A stretch of 50,963 bases of DNA from CAYJHC01 sp964369805 (GTDB lineage: Bacteria > Bacillota > Clostridia > Peptostreptococcales > Anaerovoracaceae): the NCBI GenBank assembly GCA_964369805.1, contig CAYJFM010000013.1:1-50963 (forward strand), written 5' to 3'. The notes below the pieces were generated by a model. The model saw only the letters and a program-made list of their open reading frames with translations. It ran no database searches and was not told the DNA's origin. Below are positions 7,518 to 16,094 of the stretch, piece after piece (positions within the stretch are counted from its first letter, which is position 1; each line of letters opens with the position of its first letter). A program made the translations under genes and the position numbers.

Positions 7518-9019
7518 TATTTTTCTCTATACTCACCTTCGGTATATAGCGTTTTTGTCCAAACATAATCGCTATCTGGTTTATCTATAACATATCCATC
7601 TATTACAAGAGGTGTATACCCGTAATTTATGGGCTCAGTTTGGTTCTCCGAGCTTGTTACTATTTTACCTACTCTAATTTGGCCATATAAATGAACCTCA
7701 TCATCAGGACTCTTTTTGTTTATTACAATCTGAGAAGTAGGTTCTCCCCAAACTGCAACAGTAGAGTCTGACGGTAATATTAGCTTAGCGTTATTTCCTA
7801 AGTATATTGCTACCTTTGGCGTCTTCAAACTACCATCTTTAGGATGAGGGTCAAATGATTCTATAACTACAGTGCCGTATGAAGTTTTACTTAAGTCAAG
7901 AGTTTGACCATCAGTTACTATAATTTTAATTGGATTATCGTCCTCAATGGCCGCAAGCATTTCATCAGCTCTATAGAACTCTACTACAGATCCCATAGTT
8001 CCAAGCAGTAGCTTGTATGGCTTTTCAGGTGTGTATGTAAAACTTGAAGCCCACTGAGAAATGGTTGAGAAACTCCCCGACACATTAGCAGCTATTGTTG
8101 CTATGCCATTTTGCACCCAAACTGGTTTTTCTGTACTAGCAAAAAAATCTAACTGTTCTTTTGTTATTGCCTTAGAAAACTCTGGATTTCCATTAGTAGT
8201 GCTTTCATATTCTGTGCCATCAGGGCCAATTATTGTTCCCTTTAAGTCAGCATTAGTTATTGTCGGACTTCTGACTCTTCCGTTCATACTATAAATCTCC
8301 GAGCCAATGGTCCAAGTACCATACATGGATCTTCTGGATGATGATGTTTGAAAATTAATATTAAATCCATCTTCATATGTATACAGGGTTCCTGCCGATA
8401 TGCTCTCAAGGGCTTTTCCATCACTTATAGCTGTATATAGTGCCTCATCTGTAGCTGCCAGTGTATTTGGATTTCTAAGCAAAACAGAGTCTTCTGTTGC
8501 CACGCTCAGATTGAATATATACTCAGCCCCACTAGGTATCGCCTTTCCATTAAAATCTAGCCCTTTAAAATATTCATCTTCTGCTTCTAATACTTCTTTT
8601 GCCCCCGTAAACTCTAAGTTAACCGTCCTAGTTTCATCTCCTCTAGTTACAGTTGCGGATATTAGATAATTCCCCGCATCATCTAGTTTTCTAATATATG
8701 CAGTATCTGTTTCTCCCATACTAGTATATGGTAACTGTATATTAGTAAGATTTACTATATCCTTTGTCATGAACTCTGTGTTTAAAATGCTCTCAAATTG
8801 ATCATCTGTATTAGTAAGTTCATAATATACCGTATCAACTACAGCCTTTGCGCTGTAGTATGCTTGTGTCTCTGCAAGCTCAGTATTTGCGCCTGCACCA
8901 AATGAGGAGCTCATCGAAATAACCCCTGCAACTAATACTAGTGTCACAGTCATCAGTATTAATACATATAGGAGTGCAGATCCTGTATTCTTTTGTAATG
9001 TTTTTCTTGTTCTGCTCAT
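7517..9019 (-). CDS. PilX-like pilus assembly protein
   Basis: About 500 residues. A single N-terminal hydrophobic helix follows a basic stretch (KNTGSALLYVLILMTVTLVLVAGVISMSSS). It resembles PilX/PulK-type minor pilins but lacks the Glu+5 prepilin signature. The remainder is a large beta-rich extracellular region with many Ser, Thr and Asp, and a YYSAKAVVDTVYYEL helix just after the membrane segment. I chose the ATG at 9019, which has AAGGAG about 10 bases upstream; an in-frame ATG at 9040 would leave that ribosome site inside the gene. It lies between the PilO-like gene and two minor prepilins. A role in pilus initiation or adhesion is inferred from context. Confidence 0.75.
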   Translation of the reverse strand: MSRTRKTLQKNTGSALLYVLILMTVTLVLVAGVISMSSSFGAGANTELAETQAYYSAKAVVDTVYYELTNTDDQFESILNTEFMTKDIVNLTNIQLPYTSMGETDTAYIRKLDDAGNYLISATVTRGDETRTVNLEFTGAKEVLEAEDEYFKGLDFNGKAIPSGAEYIFNLSVATEDSVLLRNPNTLAATDEALYTAISDGKALESISAGTLYTYEDGFNINFQTSSSRRSMYGTWTIGSEIYSMNGRVRSPTITNADLKGTIIGPDGTEYESTTNGNPEFSKAITKEQLDFFASTEKPVWVQNGIATIAANVSGSFSTISQWASSFTYTPEKPYKLLLGTMGSVVEFYRADEMLAAIEDDNPIKIIVTDGQTLDLSKTSYGTVVIESFDPHPKDGSLKTPKVAIYLGNNAKLILPSDSTVAVWGEPTSQIVINKKSPDDEVHLYGQIRVGKIVTSSENQTEPINYGYTPLVIDGYVIDKPDSDYVWTKTLYTEGEYREK

Positions 9020-9059
9020 ATCTAAAGACACTCCTTTCATTCTTCCTTTAACTTGCAGC

Positions 9060-9782
9060 CTATTTCTTCGCTTCAGTATATATTATTAATGTCACAGTTA
9101 TGCTCCCCGATGATTGACTTACAACAGCTGTTGTTTCTTGTCCAGTCGATGTTAATCCATTATCTGCTGTTCCGCTTGATGTTGGCGACGTAATAGATAC
9201 AGTTTCTAAAGTAATGTATTTTAAGTCTTTTATTTCATTAATTAAATCTATGGACTGGGCCATATTTCCTGTTGCAGTAAATGTAACTCTTGTTGATGCC
9301 CCTGTAACCCCTACACTTTCCTCTTGTCCAAGCTCAGGTGATATTTCAGTTGATTCCCCTTCCTCTGTTACTTCCTCAGGTGTTACTTCTGTAGACTCTA
9401 CAGGTGAACTCTCTGTTGTAGCAGCCTCTGTGCCTAATGCTGGAACATCCAGTAATTCAAAGCTTGAGATTTCATCCATATGCAAGAGGGCTAGATCTGA
9501 GATCATTAAGTCTATTTGATACGGCTCTAGGTATGGACTAAATTCTTTTATTAGCGCTTCTTTTGTCTTTAGGTTGGCTGCGTATTCCTCTTCTGTAACT
9601 GCAGCAGCTGAGCCTTGCATTTCTAGCTCACTTTCCTCTAGCTCAGCGAAACTAATATCATTTTTTAGCTCTGCATTTTTTTCCATAAGTGGCTGTAGTA
9701 CAAACATATTACCAAAGACTATTACAATGAATACCCCTAGCATAGATAATAGGACTTTTTCTCGTAATGTTAATTTTTTCAT
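9060..9782 (-). CDS. pilO: PilO-like inner-membrane pilus assembly protein
   Basis: 240 residues. A short cytoplasmic start is followed by one membrane helix (KVLLSMLGVFIVIVFGNMFVL, residues 9-29), then a coiled-coil-like stretch (PLMEKNAELKNDISFAELEESELE). Next come a Pro/Thr/Glu/Ser-rich linker near residues 115-150 and a C-terminal ferredoxin-like fold region. This is the topology of PilO/GspM. The ATG lies one base after the PilM-PilN stop codon, with GGAGG spanning that end, so the two are translationally coupled. The partner PilN is the C-terminal part of the upstream fusion. Confidence 0.78.
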   Translation of the reverse strand: MKKLTLREKVLLSMLGVFIVIVFGNMFVLQPLMEKNAELKNDISFAELEESELEMQGSAAAVTEEEYAANLKTKEALIKEFSPYLEPYQIDLMISDLALLHMDEISSFELLDVPALGTEAATTESSPVESTEVTPEEVTEEGESTEISPELGQEESVGVTGASTRVTFTATGNMAQSIDLINEIKDLKYITLETVSITSPTSSGTADNGLTSTGQETTAVVSQSSGSITVTLIIYTEAKK

Positions 9783-9783
9783 A

Positions 9784-11214
9784 TTACTGTCCTCCTTGTT
9801 TTACTAGGCATGTGATTACATATGTGTATGAGTCTGTGGCTCCACTCCATCCCGAATAGCTTACATCTTCAAAAATTCCACTTTGTTCTAAAGCCTTCAC
9901 ATATTCTGCGGTTCCCTCTTCTGACCTTGTGCTCCCGTTTATAGTGAGTGTTCTCGCTGCCATTTCATACCCTAGGCTTTCTACCGAGCCAATTCCATCA
10001 ACTTCAGCCATATTCACTATTAAATCTAGATCAACGGAATTTAGATGATTTTCAGCTTTTACAGCTGCTAGGGTTCCTTCTATTGAAGCTATTTCTTGAA
10101 GCACTGTTGTGTTTTTTTCAGTAAGTTCTAATTCACCCGATGATGAGTTTTTCAAGTTTGATATATTCTGGTTTATAGTATCAAGTTGGTTTTGTAATAG
10201 TAAGTTTGACACGAAGAAATATCCTATACCTGCCAATATTAGTGCTACTAGCACTATTGGTAATACTATTAGCTTAGGAGCTTCCTTCCTTCCACCTTTT
10301 TTCTTCATTTTTTCAAATTCTAAGGCTTTGGTATAGAAGTTAATATCTGATTTATCATTGTCTAGAGCATATGTAGCTATAATCCTTAGGTTATCTTTGC
10401 CACCTGCATTATATAAGTTGTCTACTTCTTCTACATCTATCCCCATGCCTGCTTCCCTAACGCTAACTCTTAGGGCTGCTACGGTTCTTTCATCAAATCC
10501 TAGATAGTAACTAGCTGTAATAGCATTTTGAAGTTTCTCCGATTTACTGAACTGAATAATGTTTGTTAATTTCTCAAATACTTCTACATCATAATAAGCA
10601 GTACCTTTTTCCATCATAAGCCTATTTCTACTTGTAAGTAGATACTTATCGTTTTCGAACAGCATAGATATTACTGTGCTTTCTTTTAAGATATTTATTA
10701 TAAAGGTACTTCCAAGGAAGTCTCCCTTGTTCCTTACATACTTATTAATACAGTTAGTTAAAGTATCTATTTTCTTTAATTTAAGCCCTGCTGATTTTGC
10801 TAGATCTATGTAGCTTAATAATTTTTCATATTCTATCGCATAAGATATTGCCGAAAACTCATCAGCATTACGCTCAATAATACCGTCTATAACTAAGTTT
10901 TCTGCATTAGAAGCATAACTAAACTCGTCTTCAATTAAGGCTCTTAGTTGCGCCTTTTTTAATTTAGGTACATCGCTTCTCTTGCTCAGTATGTTGGTGC
11001 TGTCAAGCATGAATGTCACTGGCCCATGAATATCGCCCTTATTTTCCAGTAGTTTTTCTACAATTTCTTGGCTATCAAAGATTACTCCGTTAACTATGGT
11101 ACCTTCGTTTAGGGGAACTTCTATAGTTTGTGAGTTTCCCTCGCCTGGTTTGTCACTATTCTGTAATATTATTTTATCATTATCAAAGTAAATTATCGTT
11201 TTCAATCTTTTCAC
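9784..11214 (-). CDS. PilM-PilN fusion protein
   Basis: 476 residues. The N-terminal ~300 residues look like the actin-like PilM: an initial beta pair (IIYFDNDKIILQN), FMLDSTNILSKRSDVPKLKK, and later IINILKESTVISMLFENDKYLLTSRN. A membrane helix follows at about residues 314-338 (LIVLPIVLVALILAGIGYFFVSNLLL), then a coiled coil and a PilN-like periplasm-type domain. PilM and PilN are separate proteins in Gram-negative species, where the PilN tail binds PilM; here they are one chain. The listed start is GTG at 11214, but AAGGGG overlaps that codon. The TTG at 11205 has AAGGGG eight bases upstream and may be the true start. Confidence 0.78.
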   Translation of the reverse strand: MKRLKTIIYFDNDKIILQNSDKPGEGNSQTIEVPLNEGTIVNGVIFDSQEIVEKLLENKGDIHGPVTFMLDSTNILSKRSDVPKLKKAQLRALIEDEFSYASNAENLVIDGIIERNADEFSAISYAIEYEKLLSYIDLAKSAGLKLKKIDTLTNCINKYVRNKGDFLGSTFIINILKESTVISMLFENDKYLLTSRNRLMMEKGTAYYDVEVFEKLTNIIQFSKSEKLQNAITASYYLGFDERTVAALRVSVREAGMGIDVEEVDNLYNAGGKDNLRIIATYALDNDKSDINFYTKALEFEKMKKKGGRKEAPKLIVLPIVLVALILAGIGYFFVSNLLLQNQLDTINQNISNLKNSSSGELELTEKNTTVLQEIASIEGTLAAVKAENHLNSVDLDLIVNMAEVDGIGSVESLGYEMAARTLTINGSTRSEEGTAEYVKALEQSGIFEDVSYSGWSGATDSYTYVITCLVKQGGQ

Positions 11215-11221
11215 CCCTTAC

Positions 11222-12406
11222 TTAATAGCTATCGTAAATTGAGAATAATGGAATCATTACGGATACTGCTATCCCCCCGATTACCACCGCCAAAACTGTA
11301 ATAGTTATAGGCTCTATTAGGGAAACTAACTTTTGTGTAGCTGTTTCTGCATCATGCTCAAATGTATCTGAAAGGGAAGTTAGAAGTTCATCTAATTTGC
11401 CTGATTCTTCACCAATAAACACTGCTGAGGTGAGTTTTCGATCTAGACCATCTACTTTCTCTAAGGACTCTCCAAGCCCGCCACCTTCTTTGATTTTTTC
11501 TGTTACATCTTCTAATTGTTTTTTAATATACACATTTCCTATTACCTGGCCCGAAATATTTATTGCGTCAATTACAGAAATACCTCCGCCGTATAATGAG
11601 CTTAAAGTTCTTGCAAATCTTTCAGTATATATTATTCTAGTAAGCTTTCCTACTTTTGGTAGCTTTAATTTTATTATGTCTAGCTTCGCCTTCACCGCAG
11701 GAAGCTTCGCCGCTGTTATGGCTCCTGATACCAGTAGCACTCCTCCGCCTAAGAACAGATACCAATAGTTCACTAAGGCATTACTAAAACTAATCATCGC
11801 TTGGGTGAACCACGGCAGCTCTAGATCGGCAAATACATCAAATAATTGTGGTAGTACCCATACAAATATTATTAGGGTAACTATGGTTCCTACAACTACT
11901 AGCACCATTGGATAAGCTAGTGCCAGCTTAATCTTTGAGGTAGTTTTATGCTCTTTGGTGAAGTAGTTAGCAAGCTTTATCATTGCCTCTTCTAAGTCAC
12001 CATTTGCCTCTCCTGCCTTTATCATGTTTACCATTATGTCAGGAAATACCGCTCCGCACATCTGCATTGCTTCAGATAGGCTCAGCCCTGTATTTATATG
12101 TTCAAAAAGTTTCCCGTATAGGTTTTTCTTTTTCTTATCTTCTTCTCTTTCCCTTAGTATTTCAAGGGTTTTTATCATTGGAACACCAGCGCCAAGCATG
12201 CTGCCCATCTGCCTTGTAAGGTCAGCTAATGCATCATTTTTCATCCTTTTCGCCTGTATTTTAATTACTTCTTTTTTTCTTGCAGAATCAAGAAACAAAC
12301 CTTCTTTCCTTAATATAGAAAAAAGCTCCTTTTTATCTTCTGCCTGTCTAGTTCCCCTTACTTTATTACCAGCCATATCAAGGGCTATGTAATTGTAGTC
12401 GTTCAT
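11222..12406 (-). CDS. pilC: Type IV pilus inner-membrane platform protein PilC
   Basis: 394 residues, the usual length. It contains the two repeated GspF domains (about residues 60-185 and 265-385) with three membrane helices: LALAYPMVLVVVGTIVTLIIFVWVLP, the segment near residues 212-232, and the C-terminal ITITVLAVVIGGIAVSVMIPLFSIY. Family motifs are clear: LADLTRQMGSMLGAGVPMIKTLEIL and ERFARTLSSLYGGGISVIDAI. PilC couples the PilB and PilT motors to pilin insertion. It lies between pilD and the PilM-PilN fusion with gaps under 20 bp. Confidence 0.95.
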   Translation of the reverse strand: MNDYNYIALDMAGNKVRGTRQAEDKKELFSILRKEGLFLDSARKKEVIKIQAKRMKNDALADLTRQMGSMLGAGVPMIKTLEILREREEDKKKKNLYGKLFEHINTGLSLSEAMQMCGAVFPDIMVNMIKAGEANGDLEEAMIKLANYFTKEHKTTSKIKLALAYPMVLVVVGTIVTLIIFVWVLPQLFDVFADLELPWFTQAMISFSNALVNYWYLFLGGGVLLVSGAITAAKLPAVKAKLDIIKLKLPKVGKLTRIIYTERFARTLSSLYGGGISVIDAINISGQVIGNVYIKKQLEDVTEKIKEGGGLGESLEKVDGLDRKLTSAVFIGEESGKLDELLTSLSDTFEHDAETATQKLVSLIEPITITVLAVVIGGIAVSVMIPLFSIYDSY

Positions 12407-12424
12407 CTTCTACCTTCTTCCTAA

Positions 12425-13198
12425 TTATGAGAGCAGACCAATGTACCAATCTATAAGTTCTGTCCCTGCTAGTAGGGACACTATGCAGCCAATGGCAAGG
12501 TACGGGCCAAAAGGCATGTGTTTTCTTTCTGTATCTCCCTTAGCTCTATTCCTAGCTAAGATCACTGCGCCAACAATTCCTCCAAGGACTATTCCTATGA
12601 AACCTGCAAGTACAGTATTTTGCCAGCCTAGGATAATCCCCATGGCAGCCATCATTTTTATATCTCCACCACCAAAGCAATCAGGAATAATAATTGCGAA
12701 TATTAAAAGTGGCACGCTTATAGCTACAATGCCTATAAGTCTTTCTATTAAAGTTACGTCTTTTACTAAAAAAGCATATGCTATTCCCACAACCGCAAGG
12801 GCAATTACTAGCCCATCTGGGATTATCATATGGTCAAAGTCTATCATTGTGATTGCAATAAGTATGCTAACCACTATAACTCCAAGTACTGTTTCAATTG
12901 TAAGGCCTAAAACTAGATATACTAGTACGTACATAAGGCCAGTGGCAAGTTCAACTAGGGGATATCTCGGGGATATCTTAGAACCACAGTCTCTACATTT
13001 GCCTCTTAGTATCATGTAGCTAACTACAGGTATTAAGTCGTAGGGTCTAAGGGTATGATCACAGTTTGGACATTTCGATCTTCCCTTTGCTATAGACACT
13101 CCATTTGGAACCCTATAAATGACCACATTTAGAAAACTCCCTATGCAAAGTCCCACTATAAAAACATATGCACTAATCATTATTGTAAGTTCAACCAT
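12425..13198 (-). CDS. pilD: Prepilin peptidase/N-methyltransferase
   Basis: 257 residues from the ATG at 13198. A longer frame begins at a TTG (13237) inside the preceding prepilin gene and adds an unlikely basic leader; the shorter start gives the usual hydrophobic beginning (MVELTIMISAYVFIVGLCIGSFLNVVIYRVP). The Zn-binding cytoplasmic domain has CPNC and CRDC pairs about 25 residues apart. The two aspartates of the type IV prepilin peptidase site lie in DFDHMIIPDG and in GGGDIKMMAAMG. Seven or eight membrane helices are predicted. It should cleave after the leader Gly and methylate the new Phe on the four classical prepilins of this operon. Confidence 0.94.
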   Translation of the reverse strand: MVELTIMISAYVFIVGLCIGSFLNVVIYRVPNGVSIAKGRSKCPNCDHTLRPYDLIPVVSYMILRGKCRDCGSKISPRYPLVELATGLMYVLVYLVLGLTIETVLGVIVVSILIAITMIDFDHMIIPDGLVIALAVVGIAYAFLVKDVTLIERLIGIVAISVPLLIFAIIIPDCFGGGDIKMMAAMGIILGWQNTVLAGFIGIVLGGIVGAVILARNRAKGDTERKHMPFGPYLAIGCIVSLLAGTELIDWYIGLLS

Positions 13199-13214
13199 TT
13201 TATTTCCATTCTTT

Positions 13215-14171
13215 TTACTTAAGCCTTGTAAAACCAAGTAAAGTCAACACTTCTTCTAATTCATCTATATTATCAAAGCTCACTCCATCCTTTAGCACTG
13301 CTAACTCAGCATTTGTTGCACCTGATAAATCAGCTCCCGTTTTATGCCCTACCCTTGAATAAATATTGTCACCAACGGTAAGCATGTAAACATTTTTAGC
13401 TCCTGTAAGCCCGTCTGTGTAGTTGCCTGCATTAGAGTCATTAGGCGAAGAGTAAGGGACTGCATAGAAAATATGTTGTGCTTCGCTTCCTATCTTCACG
13501 TTTCCTCTAACTCTCCAATATAGGTTAGTCGAGGTCTCAATGCCCACAGCCTCTAAATCATCTGTGGTTAGCTTCTGGAAACTGCCTTCTCCGATTGCAT
13601 TAAATAGCTTTAAATTTCCTTCTGCCAGTGACAAGCCAGGGCTTGTTCCTGTATTTACAACATCTGCTGTTTCTCCTCGGCCATAATATACAAAGTTTTT
13701 AAAATCGTCATAGTATTTATCTTCTACAACTCCTCCTGCATCAGGCTTAATTGTAATAGCATTCCCTTCAGGATCTGTCCATTGAAATTCAGTGATCTGT
13801 GTTGTGGCCTTGCTATCTCTTACTATTTTTGTAATAAATCCATGACCAAACTCTGAGGCATCTCCTGTGTTTGCTACTATTGCCTGCCCTGCTGGTTCAA
13901 GAGATGGAATATCTATTCCAAGTTCTATAGGATTGCTTCCTGTCACAGACATAGGAATTATATCTGTTCCATTTTGGTAGTCATCAATGATTGCAGCCTG
14001 AGTAGCCAAATAGAGCACCTCTGCTTTCCAGCTATTGATATCATCTTCTGCCCCATCTTCATAACTATTAATGCCAACAATTGAAATTCCAACTAAAATG
14101 GCTATCATAGCAATAACTATAATAATCTCCATCATTGTAAATCCCTTATTGTTTTTTAATTTGCCTTTCAT
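13215..14171 (-). CDS. Large prepilin
   Basis: 318 residues, more than twice the size of the major pilin. The processing site NNKG/FTMMEIIIVIAMIAILVGISIVGINSY (residues 7-33) is almost the same as in PilA, with Glu at +5. The mature domain is rich in Gly, Asp and Thr and has no Cys pair. It directly follows pilA behind a hairpin and its own TATAAT-like box near 14198. It may be a second structural subunit or a tip adhesin; the sequence does not decide. Confidence 0.82.
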   Translation of the reverse strand: MKGKLKNNKGFTMMEIIIVIAMIAILVGISIVGINSYEDGAEDDINSWKAEVLYLATQAAIIDDYQNGTDIIPMSVTGSNPIELGIDIPSLEPAGQAIVANTGDASEFGHGFITKIVRDSKATTQITEFQWTDPEGNAITIKPDAGGVVEDKYYDDFKNFVYYGRGETADVVNTGTSPGLSLAEGNLKLFNAIGEGSFQKLTTDDLEAVGIETSTNLYWRVRGNVKIGSEAQHIFYAVPYSSPNDSNAGNYTDGLTGAKNVYMLTVGDNIYSRVGHKTGADLSGATNAELAVLKDGVSFDNIDELEEVLTLLGFTRLK

Positions 14172-14205
14172 TGTTTCCTACCTATTTTCATCTACATTAT
14201 AATAC

Positions 14206-14243
14206 ACCTTTAGCTAAGTACAATATTTGCACTTAGCTAAGGT
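14206..14243 (-). other. Intercistronic hairpin between pilA and the large prepilin gene
   Basis: ACCTTTAGCTAAGT near 14207-14220 pairs with ACTTAGCTAAGGT near 14231-14243 (one bulged A, loop about ten). There is no T tract after it on the minus strand. A hairpin here would fit mRNA stabilisation or partial termination, giving more pilA than downstream message; this is inference. Confidence 0.45.
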
Positions 14244-14305
14244 TTGCATTAATTTTTAATTTTCTTTAGCCTAGCGCTAAGGTATTAGTAACTAATTGCT
14301 ACTGA

Positions 14306-14671
14306 TTATAGGCCTGTTACAGTTGGTCCACCATCTGTAAATAGTTTTACAGTTATAGTTTTAGCGTCTGCACCTGAACCTTCTGTAATCGACCATGAAT
14401 CATTTTCTCCACCAATTCCATTAGTAGTATCTGCTGTGTATGTTCCTGCAGCTGATGGGTCAATTGTTTGTCCTGTTTCTGATTCAAAGATTGCTTCCGC
14501 GTAAGCAGCTCTAGCTAGAGAGATATACTCTTGCTCCTTAGCTTCATTAACATAGCCTGTTATTGATGGAATAGCGATTACTGCTAGGATAGCGATGATC
14601 GCAATTACGATGATGATTTCCATTAGTGTGAAACCTTTTCTGTTCTTAATTCTTTTCATGATGTTTTTCAT
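14306..14671 (-). CDS. pilA: Major type IV pilin candidate
   Basis: 121 residues. A short basic leader ends in NRKG/FTLMEIIIVIAIIAILAVIAIPSITGYVNEAK, the classical N-terminal helix of type IV pilins with Glu+5. The globular domain is small (about 75 residues) with no Cys, so there is no disulfide loop as in Gram-negative pilins. It ends in a Thr/Gly-rich strand. The gene has a strong ribosome site (GAAAGGAAAG), sits directly after pilT, and has about 350 bp of non-coding DNA before it, which suggests its own promoter and high expression. Confidence 0.88.
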   Translation of the reverse strand: MKNIMKRIKNRKGFTLMEIIIVIAIIAILAVIAIPSITGYVNEAKEQEYISLARAAYAEAIFESETGQTIDPSAAGTYTADTTNGIGGENDSWSITEGSGADAKTITVKLFTDGGPTVTGL

Positions 14672-15019
14672 TTTGTCTTTCCTTTCAAAATTTAATTTAC
14701 TCTACTTACGCCTTGTGCTAAGTAGTTTTTAACTATTAATTGGGGGTAACAAGTGTTTTAGTCACCTTTGTTTTGGCTTTTATTCGAACTTTTTATTTCC
14801 CTTTTAGTTTTCTTTTCAATGCTATAATAGCTCCCTTGCATTACATCTACTTTAACCTCTTTTATACTTTTTAGCCCTTTTCTGCAAGACCCCTTCTCAC
14901 ATCAAAGCCATTATTGTTTTTTCTGTCCTCCTTTTCTTCTATTTACATTATATATTAAGTCAGCTCACCATATTAAGGTTTAATTCTAAGCCTGTGAGTT
15001 CTCTGACATAATTTAACAA
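14672..15019. other. Leader/promoter region before pilA
   Basis: No ORF-track gene. On the minus strand a TATAAT box lies at 14948-14953 with only a weak -35, which would leave a pilA leader of roughly 270 nt. Inside it, a short open frame (about 45 codons without a start near its beginning, ending near 14762) may be chance. I looked for the conserved cores of c-di-GMP-I and -II riboswitches, as these control pilin genes in some clostridia, and did not find them. Confidence 0.4.
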
Positions 15020-16072
15020 TTACCTTATATGCATTTCTAGGTCGCCTTTGTCATCTGACTTCTTCATGGCTTCTTCCTTTGTTACCATACCTGAATTAAC
15101 TAAGTTACTTAGGTACTTGTTTAAAGTTATCATTCCATATTTTGCGCCTGTTTGCATCGATGATGTTAGGTTATGTGTTTTCCCTTCTCTAATTTGGTTT
15201 AATACCGCATCAGTCCCTATAAGGATTTCGTATGCCCCGCATCTTCCCTCGCTTTGTGCAAGTGGAATTAGTTGCTGAGACACTACCCCTTTTAAGACCC
15301 CTCCAAGCTGTATTCTAATTTGTGCTTGGCTATGTGGTGGGAAAACATCTATGATTCTATCTATTGTACTAGCTGCTCCAGTTGTATGTAGTGTTGAAAG
15401 CACAAGGTGACCTGTTTCTGCCGCTGTTACAGCTGCTGAAATTGTCTCTAAGTCTCTCATCTCCCCTACTAATATAACATCTGGATCCTCTCTAAGAGAG
15501 CTTTTAAGAGCGTCAGCAAAACTACCTGTATCTCTTCCTACCTCTCTTTGGTGTACTAGTGATTTATTATGTTTGTGCACATACTCTATAGGGTCTTCTA
15601 AGGTTATAATATGACCCTTCCTCTGTGCATTTATATATCCAATCATGGCTGCAAGTGTAGTGGATTTACCGCTACCTGTTGGTCCTGTGATTAAGATTAA
15701 TCCTCTTGGTTCATCTGCCAGCTGCCTTATGACTTCTGGTAGTTTCAACTCTTCAATTGTAGGTATATGATTATTTAAAATTCTAATGGCTGCGCAAAGT
15801 TGATTTTTTTGCCTATATACATTTATACGCTGTCTATCGCCTTCATCTAGTTCATTACTAAAATCCACGTCTTTTCCTTCTGCTAGGATTTCTTTTTGTT
15901 CAGAGTCAAGCATTGATAGTATAATTTGCTCAACCTCCCCTGGCTGAAGCTCTATAGGACTTCTAAACATTTCTCCATCTTTACGGAACATTGGATTCTC
16001 ACCAGCCGTCAAATGCACGTCTGAACATTTCATCTGTCTTGCTAGCCTAACTATCTCTGTATATTTTTCCAT
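15020..16072 (-). CDS. pilT: Type IV pilus retraction ATPase PilT
   Basis: 350 residues, typical for PilT. The N-terminal PAS-like domain begins CSDVHLTAGENPMFRKDGEM. Walker A is GPTGSGKST at about residue 130. The Asp box follows in TLEDPIEYVHKH, the Walker B-like motif in DPDVILVGEMRDLETISAAVTAAETGHLV, and the His box in STLHT. PilT drives depolymerisation of the pilus and hence twitching motility. It lies 22 bp downstream of pilB. Presence of PilT argues for a dynamic pilus rather than a static pseudopilus. Confidence 0.96.
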   Translation of the reverse strand: MEKYTEIVRLARQMKCSDVHLTAGENPMFRKDGEMFRSPIELQPGEVEQIILSMLDSEQKEILAEGKDVDFSNELDEGDRQRINVYRQKNQLCAAIRILNNHIPTIEELKLPEVIRQLADEPRGLILITGPTGSGKSTTLAAMIGYINAQRKGHIITLEDPIEYVHKHNKSLVHQREVGRDTGSFADALKSSLREDPDVILVGEMRDLETISAAVTAAETGHLVLSTLHTTGAASTIDRIIDVFPPHSQAQIRIQLGGVLKGVVSQQLIPLAQSEGRCGAYEILIGTDAVLNQIREGKTHNLTSSMQTGAKYGMITLNKYLSNLVNSGMVTKEEAMKKSDDKGDLEMHIR

Positions 16073-16094
16073 ATCATCTACCTCCAGATTTTAG

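Noticed and set aside
13199..13237. Longer PilD starting at TTG 13237
   Set aside because: Overlaps the upstream prepilin gene and adds a basic stretch not seen in the family; ATG 13198 fits better.
14172..14305. c-di-GMP-I riboswitch suggested by GCAAACC on the minus strand
   Set aside because: The second required core (GACGCAAAGCC-like) is missing; the dyad here is a simple hairpin.
14762..14895. Short open frame upstream of pilA
   Set aside because: No start codon with a ribosome site near its beginning; expected by chance at this length.
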